Below, in pieces: positions 48,001-59,300 of a DNA stretch of 64,000 nucleotides (positions are counted from its first letter, which is position 1; each line of letters begins with the position of its first letter). This stretch comes from Daphnia carinata. Its lineage: Eukaryota > Arthropoda > Branchiopoda > Diplostraca > Daphniidae. The translations under genes were made by a program, and so were the position numbers. The notes beneath the pieces were generated by a model that worked only from the letters and a program-made list of their open reading frames with translations, was not told the DNA's origin and did not search any database. The stretch covers positions 8,594,679 through 8,658,678 of the forward strand of contig NC_081337.1 in the NCBI RefSeq assembly GCF_022539665.2. The letters run 5' to 3'.

Positions 48001-51000
48001 CAGAACCTTTCAGGATGACGTACCACGACGTACCTTCGTCTCCTTGATTAAACACTGCGGATGGATCGCAAAAAAAAAAAAAAAAAAAAAAATCGAGTCA
48101 GAATTGCGTGTGAACCTTTTTTTTTGCGGGCAGTTCGGGTAAAGAGGATTGGACCGACGTGAGACACGACAGAGGGTAAACGAAGACTTACGGACGGTTT
48201 CCGCTCGCGGATGCGATTCAAAGACGATGATATTGGCCAACTCTCGTTTGACGGTAGTGGACAGGTGAGACAAGGCCCTGATGTGCACCAACTCCTCGTA
48301 GATGATCTCCAAGTCGTCCGGAGACCGGTCGTGAGTCCTGTTTAACGATGTTTGTGTTAGTGACATTGCGAGCGTCATTCGTGCGCGGACAGGGGGTTCA
48401 AAATCTAATAATACTTACGGTTTTCTGAGAATCGCTTTGAGGACGGCATCGGGCGCCAGTTGAGTCAGCGTCGAGATCACTTCGTCCTTCTTCTGTTGGG
48501 CGTCGCGGACGACGTCAGCGTTGGGTTTTCGGCCGGCTGGACCATCTCCACGACCTTCGGCATCGTCGTGGAACCGGTAGAAGACAAACTTGTCTTTGAA
48601 CTGGTGCTCCTTCGAAACTGGCAGCAGTAAAAAAAAAAAAAGCCAACGATTGAATTAGTTGTGAGCAAACAAGATGTAAGAAGTGTGAAGGGATTTTTCA
48701 TTTCACTTACGGGCCAAGATGACTTGTTCGTCCAGCAGGACCTGCCACATGGCGGACGCTTGAGCTCGGCTGTGGACTTCGGGGCTGAGCCCGAGGAGCC
48801 AGTCGACCATTTCCGTTCCGACAAGACAGTGGCGGACGGTCCCTCGGCCGGGCACTTTACGGTCGCGAATCAAGGCCGAGGCGGGCGAGGCCGACGACGA
48901 CGCCAGGATCAGTGTTTTCAGCACTTTGCCCATCATCATGGCGCGTTCGCTAGGCGACTAAAACGAGAATAAACAAATCGAAAATCACATAAAAAAAAAC
49001 AGATTTTGATTGCACTTACCAAAGTAAGTTGGGCGATTTGATTGCTGTTGGGTCCCGTTTGACCGGTCGGTTGGCCGGCAGGAGCCGTTGTTTGCTGAGC
49101 GTTGCTCGGTGGCGAAGGATTGCTGCGTCCGTTTCCACTGGCCGTCGTCGCACCGCCATCGACGGCCGTCGCGCTGACAACGGACGCATTTCGCTCCTGG
49201 CGCTGTGGCGACGGCGATTTGGTGCTGTTGATATTCGCGTCGGCCAGCGACGGCTCCCTAGAAGGGATACTCAATCCGCCGGACGTCGAACTACTCCTTC
49301 CGTTATTAGCTAAAGAAAAAAAAAGAGCATAAAAAAAAAAAAAATAAAATTATTATTGCAATATTTGTTTTCTTCATCTAAGAGATGCATGATCAAATTT
49401 CTCGTTGCTGGGCAGCCGGTCCACCAAGTCCAAACTGAGCTGGTGCGTATGACCGACTCTGGGCGTTGTACACAAAGATCAAAGGAAAACTTTGCATACA
49501 TCGTTCGTTTATACATTCACCACATTTGACGTAATAATATCCAAAATAGAGAGGAGGATTTCGAATCGATTCAGTCACGCGGTCAATACATCGTGCGGGA
49601 GTTCTACAAAATGTCACCGTTTTTTTTTCCCCGACAATTAGATGAAGAAATTATTCAAACGGATGGGACAATCAATGATGTTTCAGCTGACCGTTTGACA
49701 TCCCACGCTTGTAACGTGGGTGCGGCCTTTTCTTTTTTTTATTATTGTCAACCATCAGTTCGCTAAGCCAATTGCTTATAATTGAATAATATTGCTTTAA
49801 AAAAAAAAATGAAAGACAACACTCTTTGTTTGCTTGATTGATTCTTATTATTATTTCAAGCGATGAAAAGTGGTTCTATAAATAAAAGTCTGCTTTTGAT
49901 TTAGTGGCCTGAAGTTGATCGGAAGTGAGAAATGAGGGGGCAGGAATTTTGAGAACGAGTCACGATTTCAAAAGCTCTTTCTATTTATTTTTTCCTTTTG
50001 GCCTCTATCGATTTGGGCTTTTCTCTTATGTGTACACTGTTTCCGCGCAGTTGACATAAGTTAGTTGACAAGTTGCCAGTTGAGAACTTAGGGTCGTTCT
50101 TCAGGAAGTGGCTGAATTCGTTAAAAAGAAAATGAAAGAGAGAAAAAAAAAAACGGGTAGGGCCAATTGAAACCGCGAAAGTTGCGTAGAGAAAAAAAAA
50201 AAACAACAACCGAACGCAATTTATTAAAGAGGATCGAAGTTGTCTGAAACACGAGATTTCCAACGACGGCCCCACTGAGAGCCGGAAGTGTTTTTCGTCA
50301 ATAAAAAGAAAACGGTTAAATCACACAAAATGTATTTGAAAAAAGGAGGTTGTGTGATTAAACGTTCACAAGTTATGCTTTGCGTCTAGTTTTCCTTAGC
50401 GACTGTCAGACTCGTTGAACCCAATCTCAACAAAGGAAGAAGGAAAAATGGCCTTTATTGCGGATTCCAGTTTCCTTCATAAATAAACCAGAACAACAAG
50501 CCAAGTCCATATGGAAAGAAGAAGAATAAAAGGAAAAAAGAAAAAAAAAAAAAAAAAAAAAAAAACTAAAGTAGGGTAGTATCTATCCATGCTCTCAGCC
50601 AGAGCCCACCATTTTCTTTTATTGATGTATATAATATCAGTGTGGGTGTGGTGCCCCGCTTTTTCCAGCTTCGCGGCTGGTCGCACTCGTCCAGGGCGTC
50701 ACCGCTATTTCATTAAAGAATCACGACAGGAAAGTACTAGTAAAAAAAAAAAGAGGAAAAAAAATAGATCGCCGTCCCAACGGCTACTGGTTTTGATCCT
50801 CCCATAATTAGACACGCACACACCTGCACTAAAAAGCTCCGTTTCGAACGTACTGATTGGCCATTTCTCTGTGTGAAACTTCGGTATTACCTGCAATAAA
50901 AAAAACTGTGCAAAGCTTTTTCTTTTCACAACTGATTGTTTTCTCTTTTGAGTATCTTTGTTTTAGTTTTTTTTTAGCTCTTTGATTTTCTCACGATCGA

Positions 51001-53537
51001 GTTCTCAGATTCAAGCGAAAAAAAAAAAAAAAAAAGAAAACCCGATGTTCTTATAACATAATAGGCCACGAGATCTATCGCATTGTCTCATGTTGTCCCT
51101 CTTGTTTTGTTTGCCTACTCGGATGTTGTACTCTGTTTTCAGACGATGCCCTTCCGCTTCGTAGAGGAAATGAGAAGAAGAAGAAGAAGAAAAAAAACAA
51201 AACAAAACAAACTAAGAAAAGTGCATTGAGATCGAAAGGGGCGTGTACGTGCGTATCATGTCAAACTCAACCGTCTTTTGTGATTCGGAAACTAAGGGTC
51301 CTCTTCGTTGTCATTTTCCTCACCAGAAGTTTCAGCAACCTACTACTCATTTGAGAACTTTTGATTGAGACTGTCAAATTCTTAGAAATATCGAGTCAAC
51401 CCACACGATGAAATCAAACATTTTCTACGCCCACCCTCCTCATTTTTTTTTGGGTTTGAAATCCGGATTATTGTCATGGCTCTTCCAACTTCTGCCACTA
51501 GCTCTATTTCTAAATGAAACGCAAAATGTGATACATTCAATCTCAATGTTTAATCGTTTTCCAAAAAGGCGAGATATTAAGTTCCTTGCGTCCGTCGCAG
51601 AAGGAGGGGCGGGAGTATACGTCATTATTAAAGACACCCATTGGGCCAACGTAATAAGGGGAACCTGCCGGGTACGAGATACGTACAGTGTAACGGTGTA
51701 CATATGGATGAAGATGACTTGTCTTGACGCCATGATGACTCAATTTACTACGCTCGGTTGCTTACCCAACTCTCCCCTCCCTCCCCCTTTACTCCTTATA
51801 ACACGATCGTCTTGCATCGTCATCAACTAACCAATCAAACATCTAAGCATTAATAAAAAAAAAGGAGAAAAACTCAAAATCCTGTGTTGATTATTAGGAA
51901 GAAAAGGAAAAGAAGCGGAGAAGGGGAAACGTCATGGACCAGCCACTAGAGGTGGGTTATATGCTGCAAGGGTGTGTCCCCGTGTTCGTTAAGGCCACCC
52001 TTGTCTGTTTCACACACAAAGTCCATAACGAAGAGAACGACAAATGAAGAAAAGATTCCATTCTTTTTCTGTGAAGCCATTGGAACTGTAGAACGTCCCA
52101 ATGAAAAAGAGTCAAAAAATATCAGTAAATCATCCAACCACAATCATGCGGGTGGGTTCTTTCCTATATATATATATATAGGGGCCTGTATCCTCAATAA
52201 AAAGAAATACGACCATTGTTCTTTCTTGAAGAAATAATAAAACGTAAAGAAAGGCAATCAGCCTCTTTGGTCTACACAGCCACACACAGCGAACAAAAAA
52301 ACAAGTTCGAAAAGAATAGAGTAGATATATCCAAGGACCTGTGTTATCCGGCTCATAATAGGTATCCTATTCTAAGCTTCTTATCTTTCTTCATATCAGA
52401 ACAGGATTTTCTTTTCTTTTTTTTTTCTCTCTCCTTATTTTCTATCTCATATTTTCTTCAAACTAATTTCTTAAAAAGCTTCTCCACTCAAATCAGAATT
52501 TTTTTTCTCCATAAAACTTAAAAAGAATCGTGAAAAATGAACTTACAGTTGTTGTTTTCTTGCGATCCTTGACGACTGCTGATGCCACCGGTGCTGTGAT
52601 GCCGTTGCGATTGCCTTTTGCCACCTGGCTGATGAGATTGCGGTTGATGATGATGACTGTGTTTGCGGTGATTGGCCGGCGACGAAGCGGACGGAGAAGA
52701 CGGGCTGCCCGACAGTTGAATGAGCTCGTCCTGGTGTTTCTGCAACGAGAAAATCGAGATCCATCGATCAAAGCCGAGTCCAGTTCCGGCCTGGCTGTTT
52801 CCGGCTTCCATTTGCAAACACAAATGACCCAAGCAGATCTCGTAGAATTTATCGTCTTTCATCGGCTTCTGATCGTGAACGTTGCCAATCGGACCATCTT
52901 GACGGTTTCGATTGGTTCGACCCGTTCGACAGTTGGATGACGCTGTCGAATGATTGCGGCGGGCCGGCCGACGTTGCTGCTGCTGCTGCAACGGCGAGCA
53001 GCTGATCAAATTCTGATAATCGTGTTGATGCAACGGGATGGCGTAATTGCGACCTTTATCGCCCAAACTGGCGCAGCATGCGACGGGCGAATGGCCGCCG
53101 TTGGTCTGACACTCGTCGTCGGACTTGTTACTTTCAACTCCGCTGTCCAGCGATTCGGGCGCATCGTGCGATTCGCTGAGGACGGTCATCACTTTTTGAC
53201 ATCCAATAACCGATCGGACGGGCATCACCATCGAATGGCCGACATTCGACGACGAAGGCATTTCGTAGACGGATGCAAAAGACAAGTCCATCACTCGTTG
53301 GGCGCATTCTTCGTCCGCGAAATTGGATCGAACGCGATCCGAGCTCAACTTAACGCGGCCGATCGTCTCATCCTTCACGTCGCACAGCATCGGAAATGGG
53401 GATCGCATGGCTGTCTCATCGACTGTCTCGTCTTTCCTGCCCAAAAGTTCATCCAAGTAGCCGATAACGCTGTCCAGCGAGCAACTGGACAGACGGTCCA
53501 TCGGGACCGACTCCATCAATAAATCGTCACTCGTCAT
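43021..53537 (-). CDS. Epac: Epac, cAMP-regulated Rap guanine-nucleotide exchange factor (short form)
   Basis: Eighteen exons join in frame to 1295 residues: 52547-53537, 49020-49309, 48711-48957, 48419-48617, 48192-48337, 47910-48054, 46184-46378, 45703-46042, 45050-45140, 44727-44936, 44500-44646, 44331-44431, 44104-44229, 43817-43995, 43639-43744, 43453-43576, 43240-43365 and 43021-43145. Order: a Ser/Gln/His-rich N-terminus of 330 residues without known domain, Ser/Thr linker (331-427), DEP (about 440-540, TEMVDWLL), cyclic-nucleotide-binding domain (about 580-700), REM (about 738-880), Ras-associating domain (about 950-1035) and CDC25 catalytic domain (about 1040-1290, [18 protein letters not shown]). 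The phosphate cassette reads [12 protein letters not shown]; Gln in place of the PKA Glu is the Epac hallmark. cAMP binding frees the CDC25 domain to load Rap1/2 with GTP at membranes. The exon at 44104-44229 has a weak acceptor tract. ATG 53537 is the first plausible start. Confidence 0.9.
45015..45047. repeat. Poly-T run of 33 bases (poly-A in the Epac transcript)
   Basis: It lies in an Epac intron (44937-45049) two bases from the splice donor of the exon at 45050-45140, so the transcript reads GTA followed by a long A tract. Confidence 0.9.
46379..47909 (-). other. Epac intron, 1.5 kb
   Basis: A long intron interrupting the phosphate-binding cassette of the second cAMP domain, between exon 47910-48054 and exon 46184-46378. 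A 140-codon plus-strand frame (47130-47552) within it has no recognisable domain. Confidence 0.8.
49310..52546 (-). other. Epac intron, 3.2 kb, with candidate alternative exon
   Basis: The intron between the 991-bp first coding exon and the Ser/Thr linker exon. It contains an A26 run at 50541-50566 and a possible 67-bp exon at 50824-50890 (separate entry). Otherwise it is AT-rich with no supported feature. Confidence 0.7.
50824..50890 (-). CDS. Candidate 67-bp alternative Epac exon
   Basis: Flanked by a strong acceptor (poly-pyrimidine then TTGCAG) and a GTGTGTG donor on the minus strand. Read in phase 0 it gives [20 protein letters not shown] and ends in phase 1. That is exactly the phase needed to connect the cAMP-domain exon at 56174-56386 (ends phase 0) to the linker exon 49020-49309 (begins in phase 1). 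The residues do not clearly match the helix that follows this domain in vertebrate Epac2, so the call rests on splice sites and phase. Confidence 0.3.
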
Positions 53538-56173
53538 TTCGATTGATGGTCCACGCACATGTACACAGGGAAAAGATCGATGTGTGTAAACGCCAACACA
53601 ATTTTCGGGTCCCGCTTTTTTCTTGGAACAAGAAACTGCTGGGCAGTTGTTGCGGGCGGGAGAGACAAAAAAAAAAAGTGGGTGGATGGGACACTTGTTG
53701 CAACTCGGCTCGACTACTCTCGACTGAACCTCTTCTTCTCGTCGGCTCAACACTTGATGGCCTCTCTTCAAAGCTGTTGCGTTTAACGTAACGAGGGACC
53801 AAGACGAGCGCTTTCTCAGGGGGATAGAGAGATCGGGTGGTTGTGCGGAGGGGAGGGGGGGAAAGTTTTCAACATTAAAATGGATGACACAAAGCGGAAC
53901 TGCTTTTTTCGAGAGAGAGAGAAGGAAATACAATCACACGGAGAATTCGACACCGCCACGCTCTTTCTTTTTCTCTTTCCCTGCCTAGTTTTCCTCCCTA
54001 TTTTTCAAAAATGAAAAACATCCATTGATTCCTAACTGATGGAGTTGCCCCCCTTCCTCTTCTTATAACTGTTGTTAAATAAAAAAAAAAAAAAAGAGGG
54101 GGATAGGGAAGAAGAAAATCACGTGCTGCTTTTTACGGATGCCATCTTTGCTTTTGGGTTATTCGATTCCATTTCAGCCAATCGCGCTCTCTTAAACGTC
54201 CCCCACCACCCCACCCAACCATAATAATGATAGTAATAATAATACAGTGAAATGAACAAGTGAAAAATGATCCGTTCGAAGACGGACAAAAAAAAAACGC
54301 TTGGCCAGTCGGTGCTAGTCGCCTCGTTCCTTAATGGCGGCCAAAATGGACGACCGTTGCATTTTTACACGTTTCCGATAGCGATCCGTCCGACTACCAT
54401 CAATTTCCCACGAATCCCACCTTACGTGAGTACCCGATCCATTTTGATTGAACATTCCTACCGACTTTGAAAACGACTTAAATTTTTCTTTTTTCAACTT
54501 TAACTCGAAAAGGGGGGAGATAAATGCCCCCCTTTTATTTTGTACAGACAAATACACACGGGCAAAAAAAAAAAGGTGGCCACCATATGGTCCAGCACTT
54601 GACATATAGGTCATATAACCGTCTGTTTTCTATATAGCTCTACGTATAGTTGTGTGCGAGTATGCACAAAACAACTGCTAACGGCTGTCTCTCCTTTTAG
54701 ACCCCCCCCCCCTCCCTGGATGCGCCGGCTTTGTTTCTTTTTTTTTTTTTTTTTGCCCGGTTACAGACAAACTGGAAAAGGGAAAAAAAAAGAAGCGAAT
54801 TGCTCCACTGAGCAAAGAAAAGATTTTTTCGTTCTCTTTTTTTTTTTTTTTCAGTGTAACTTCGATTTTTTTTTTTGTGTATGCAACGGATGGTGGAAAA
54901 AACTTCCGGCTGACTTGGACAAAAAAAAAAACGACGGGTGGCACAGTTCACTCGTGCCCAGTTACTTCCCTCTTAAACATGACGCGTCTCTATCCCTCGA
55001 ACCAAACAAATGAGATCCAGCTGAAACATGTTCCGAGTAAAAAGGGGGGGGGGGGGGGGGGACCTACGCAGAAAAGAAAAAGTGTCGTCTATATGCGAAC
55101 CACGTGTTGTCAACCTGTCATCCTCGAGTCTGCCAAAAAAACACGACGAATAGCAAAAGTCCGGTCTTTTCCGTAGCCCCTCTACATATAGCAGACGGCC
55201 GAATAACATGTGGACGGAACGACTTGTTCAACAAAAAAGAAATGTGGCAGCTGTCGGTTAAATGGCCACTATGTAAAGCTGCTGATTTTGATAGTCTTTT
55301 CTTTTTTTTTTTTTTCGCCAATAGCTGAAGACTCTTTGTTATTGGCTGTCATTGCGCACGACGGCTGGCAACATACATAGGCCCTCCATCAACCATACGT
55401 GACGTCATCCGTCGATGGCCGTCATCGTTGGGCGGATCGAGAAAATTAGGATGATATTACATTTAATACACGGACGTTATTGCCAAAAATCGTATTGAAA
55501 TATCGATCCAATCAGATTTGCCATTTTTCTTTTTTTGCTTGTAGAAAGAGCAAGTAATTCTGTCTATGTATAATGCTACGGCTTGCTTATAATTCTTATG
55601 CAATTGTTTGTTTTTTTTCCTTTTAGTTTTCCCTTTGTTCTGCTAGTTGCCCTTACAGACGCACCGATCGATGTCTTTCCCCTTCCATATAGACCTCTCA
55701 CACACACACACACACCGACCGTCATCGTATGTGTGTGTCTTATATCCGGCCCTTTTTCGCAGTGGTCCATATGCAATACGACATATAGTGATGATTCGCA
55801 TCAAGTCCTTTTACCTCTTCTCTCTCTCTCTCTAAGGAGCCAGGCTATAACCCATTAGAAAGGAGGCCAGGCCAAACGACGTCAATGTTGTTGTTACTAT
55901 CGCCTGCCTTGTATTTTTTTATTTTTTATTTTCAAGCCGAGAGCAACAACAAACGACAGTTGCCCAGGCATTATTCCGGTACGGATCATCAATCTACCAA
56001 CAACAACAAAAAAAAAAGCGCATCTCCCCCCCCCCCCTTTTTTTTCTTCTTCTTCTTTTCGTCATGGATATAACGACGTATTTCGTTATACACGAGCCAT
56101 CGTTAACTTATAGACGGCGGAATAAAGAATAACAATATACGGCTTATAAAAAACTGGGTTGTTTCGGCCTTAC
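53538..56173. other. Region between Epac short-form start and the upstream cAMP-domain exon
   Basis: If the long form is made this is intron; for the short form it should hold promoter and 5' UTR. The frame of the first exon stays open to about 53933 but its translation looks untranslated. A G18 run lies at 55044-55061 and a (CA)n tract at 55699-55715. No other exon is supported. Confidence 0.55.
55044..55061. repeat. G homopolymer of 18 bases
   Basis: An uninterrupted G18 run on the plus strand, able in principle to form a G-quadruplex. It lies in the Epac 5' region. Confidence 0.9.
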
Positions 56174-56386
56174 CTGCCATAGTGAGCGGAAGTCACGCTG
56201 TTCGACGCGCAACAACTTGCACGGGCCGCGGGTGGAAGCGGTGGCATCGCGCGGCGAATCGTCGAGAACCGAATCACCGAACCAACTGCCGCGTCCGAGC
56301 AACCGTCGACTATAAGTCGCTGCCGATGTCAGAGGCGAACACGACGACGAAGAGGATGATGGTGAAGGTCCATTATTCGACGAATG
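56174..56386 (-). CDS. Epac: Epac upstream exon: end of the N-terminal cAMP-binding domain (long form)
   Basis: A 213-bp exon, phase 0 at both ends, bounded by TTTCAAATAG and GTAAGG. After a Ser-rich start it reads SWFGDSVLDDSPRDAT, then CKLLRVEQRDFRSLWQ. This is the phosphate-binding cassette and C-terminal helix of a cyclic-nucleotide-binding domain, closest to the first domain (cNBD-A) of vertebrate Epac2, which has the same FGxSxLDxxPRxAT pattern and the same ending in DFxxLW. It is on the Epac strand and 2.6 kb upstream of the short-form start, so it belongs to a longer Epac isoform. The first half of the domain (strands before the cassette) was not found between 56387 and 64000 and must lie further upstream or in a divergent exon I missed. 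Confidence 0.75.
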
Positions 56387-59300
56387 CTATTTGAAAATAA
56401 AAAATAGGTATTTAATTTCTTTCTATTTTTTTTTTTTAAGTAGGGAGTTTTAAAAAATATAATTTGAATAAGGAAAAAGAAAGAGAAGAACAGGTGAAGA
56501 TTTGATTGAAAGCATTCGGGCGCAAAAATGATGTTTTGCAACAGGCAATCGAAACAAAGAGTTCATGAATATTTTGATGAGCACAGCTGGGTGCGATTCG
56601 TATCAAAACTGCGCATTTTTAATCAATGCTATTTCTCGTCGATATTCACTGTCGTTTTTCTTTCTCCATTTCACGCATTTTTTTTTTTTTTTTTTTTTAG
56701 ATGAACCCAATTGGTTGAAATGAAAAATAACTAAAAATAAGGGATTGCGTCAGCGATGGGTTCTGAACTTAGCATGAGACAAAGTGGGAAGGTAAACAAA
56801 TGTTCCGACGTTTAAGTAAATATTACAACAATAAATAAAAATATAAAGAATGACGCAACGAAAATGGAACATGAGAGATATAACGGGGGGGAACAAGGAG
56901 GCAGACTTTGGATTCAAATTTCAATAAAACAGGGTGAGCGGGGACTTGATAAAATGATGGAGGGCTGTAGACGGAATACAAAACGCTGTTGCTCGAGTAG
57001 CAGCAGGAAGTGAAAGGAACAAATGGATGCGAATCGACCATCGCTCCGCCATCGAATAGAAGAAAAGACGTCCCAATTATGACGACATGGACGACGTCAT
57101 CTTTCGGCTCCTGTTGTTGATGTTGTGTACCCATTTTTTTTTTTTTGTCTTCTTGTTTAGCCCAGACCGTTCCCTCTCTCATCTATCGCATCTCCAATTC
57201 TATCCGGATTCACCTAATAATATTTCTTTTTTCTATTTTTTACTTTTCCCCATCTAGTGAATAGAATGAACGTCTACCATCTAAGCCCCAATTTCGTACG
57301 AGACATTTCGGTTCAATGCGGCCGAAGCAAAGTCGCTTACGCTAACCGACTACCGCGAGGTAATCGAATCCGTAAAAAGCGGCAACAGATTATACAGTAG
57401 CTCTACATGATTTCTTTTTTTTAAAGGCGGATGGAAAGGAAGAGGGGAAAAAAAAAGTATAGAGAAGAACTCATCTGGCGGACGTGCAATTTCATAAAAG
57501 AACCCTATGTCACCAGTTTTTTTTTTTATAGGTTAGCCCATAATAGTCAATGGCTAACTAGCTCCTCCTCGTTTCTTTTCGCTTTTCATGCGCTGTAAGC
57601 GCAAAGGATGCGTCAGAATGACGGAGCGCGATTCCAAAAAACGTTTTTCTTTTCTTGTTTCAAAACTATATTTAGGACCGTTTGCTACTACGTGCATCAG
57701 TAAAAACTACCGAGAGATTTTCTTTCCTACCTTTTAACGCACCATTACCCAATTCGATTTTTGGTTCAATTGCGAATGCGTGCAGATGAAAACTTTTCAC
57801 TTATAAAATCGTCGTGCATCCTCTCCATTATACATCCGAAGCTACGGCCACCCTAACGCCAGCTGTTTTCGCATTCGACGATCATGTCGCATAGCCTTTT
57901 TCCTACTCTATTTTTAATGTATGCAACAACACAGAAACCAATTTCGTAGTTTGAGCAAACAACACAGCAGCCGCGCGAACGGCAACAACAACAACAACAA
58001 CAAAAAATACTGAGCCGATCGATGAGGAGCCTGTCTCGGGATATATAACGCTCGGCGAAGCGTCAAACAAGTAAAATTTCAGCACCGAAAAAATATGGCG
58101 CGTTCAAATATCAGGGTGAACACACACGCACACATCACACAGGTTTTTTCCCTTTCCAAAGAAATCCATCCCACATTCTCACACAAATCTTTTAAAAAGA
58201 TCTATCGAAAGTAGCAACTCGCTATAAAAGATTCATCGAAATTCAGATTTTCATTTCATTTCCCAGACAGGAAGTAAAAAAAAAAAAAGTAAATAGAGTT
58301 CTTTACTTCACCATTTCCTGCTCACGCACACATAAAAAGTTATTGCAACAAACTTTTTCCTGCCCTCATACCCTCGCCAGAAAGCAGATCGTGAACCTCT
58401 CAGTCACAGCGGCTGTCAGCCATGCAAACATCGGCGGGAAAAAATTCTTATCTTTTTGATTTTTTTCGTTCCGTTTTGAAGGCGAAGAAAAAGGACGAGT
58501 CAAAATGAGCGGTTAACAGTCCCGCCCGGATGAGTGTGTACAACCGCATACTGTGCTATAAGGGATATGGTTTTACATGCATGAGAAGAGACGTCTGCTC
58601 ATACACACAGTCTAGACCCTCTCTTTTTATTTTTTTTTGGGGGGTGGGGAGGGATCGAAAGCAACACCAAGTTTTTGCAATATGAGAGCTGTGCCTTATT
58701 ATACCATCATTTCGACGACTTGGTTTAGAAAGAAAGAAAGAAAAAAAAATTTCAGGATTCGTCCGTTCGGAAAAAGTTGTCAGTGCGGCTGAGCTGCACG
58801 AGCTGCGGATAATTAAATACATCCACCAAGTGGAGTTGACAGCAAGAGGAAGGGTGTAATAGAGAAGCAGATGTTAAATATTATTTTTTTTCTTGTTTTG
58901 TTTTTGAAAGAGGAGAAGTTGCGAGCAAATGGAATAATCTTTAAAAATAAAAGTCTACGATCGATGCTTTTAGCAGCGAAATTGAGTTTGGATGAAATAG
59001 AAATATAAAAATAAAACGACATGTCTTTCGAACGGATAGGAGCTCTTATCGCGTACGCAAATCGAAGTCAAGACAACGTGCACATCAAAGGCAAACACTT
59101 TCACGCTAATTTACATACAAGGAGCATTCGATTGATGCGCCAAGGCCAATCCATTCGCTATTGACAATCGACGCAATTAAGTATTTTTGACGTCTTTCCG
59201 TTCAACGTCGGCGCTAATGTCGGAGCACATTTTCCATTCAAGTGCAAAGCTCACGTACAGAATGCGATGCGGGACACGTTCGTTATCACATCTCGTTTCT

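Noticed and set aside
52530-53522. Plus-strand frames of 136 and 190 codons opposite Epac exon 1
   Set aside because: Shadow frames of the real minus-strand exon.
53538-53933. In-frame extension of Epac exon 1 upstream of ATG 53537
   Set aside because: The translation (poly-Phe, scattered Pro/Arg) looks untranslated, and no convincing acceptor in the right phase was found.
54654-55328. Short frames on both strands near 55 kb
   Set aside because: Built mostly from poly-T, poly-A and poly-G translation.
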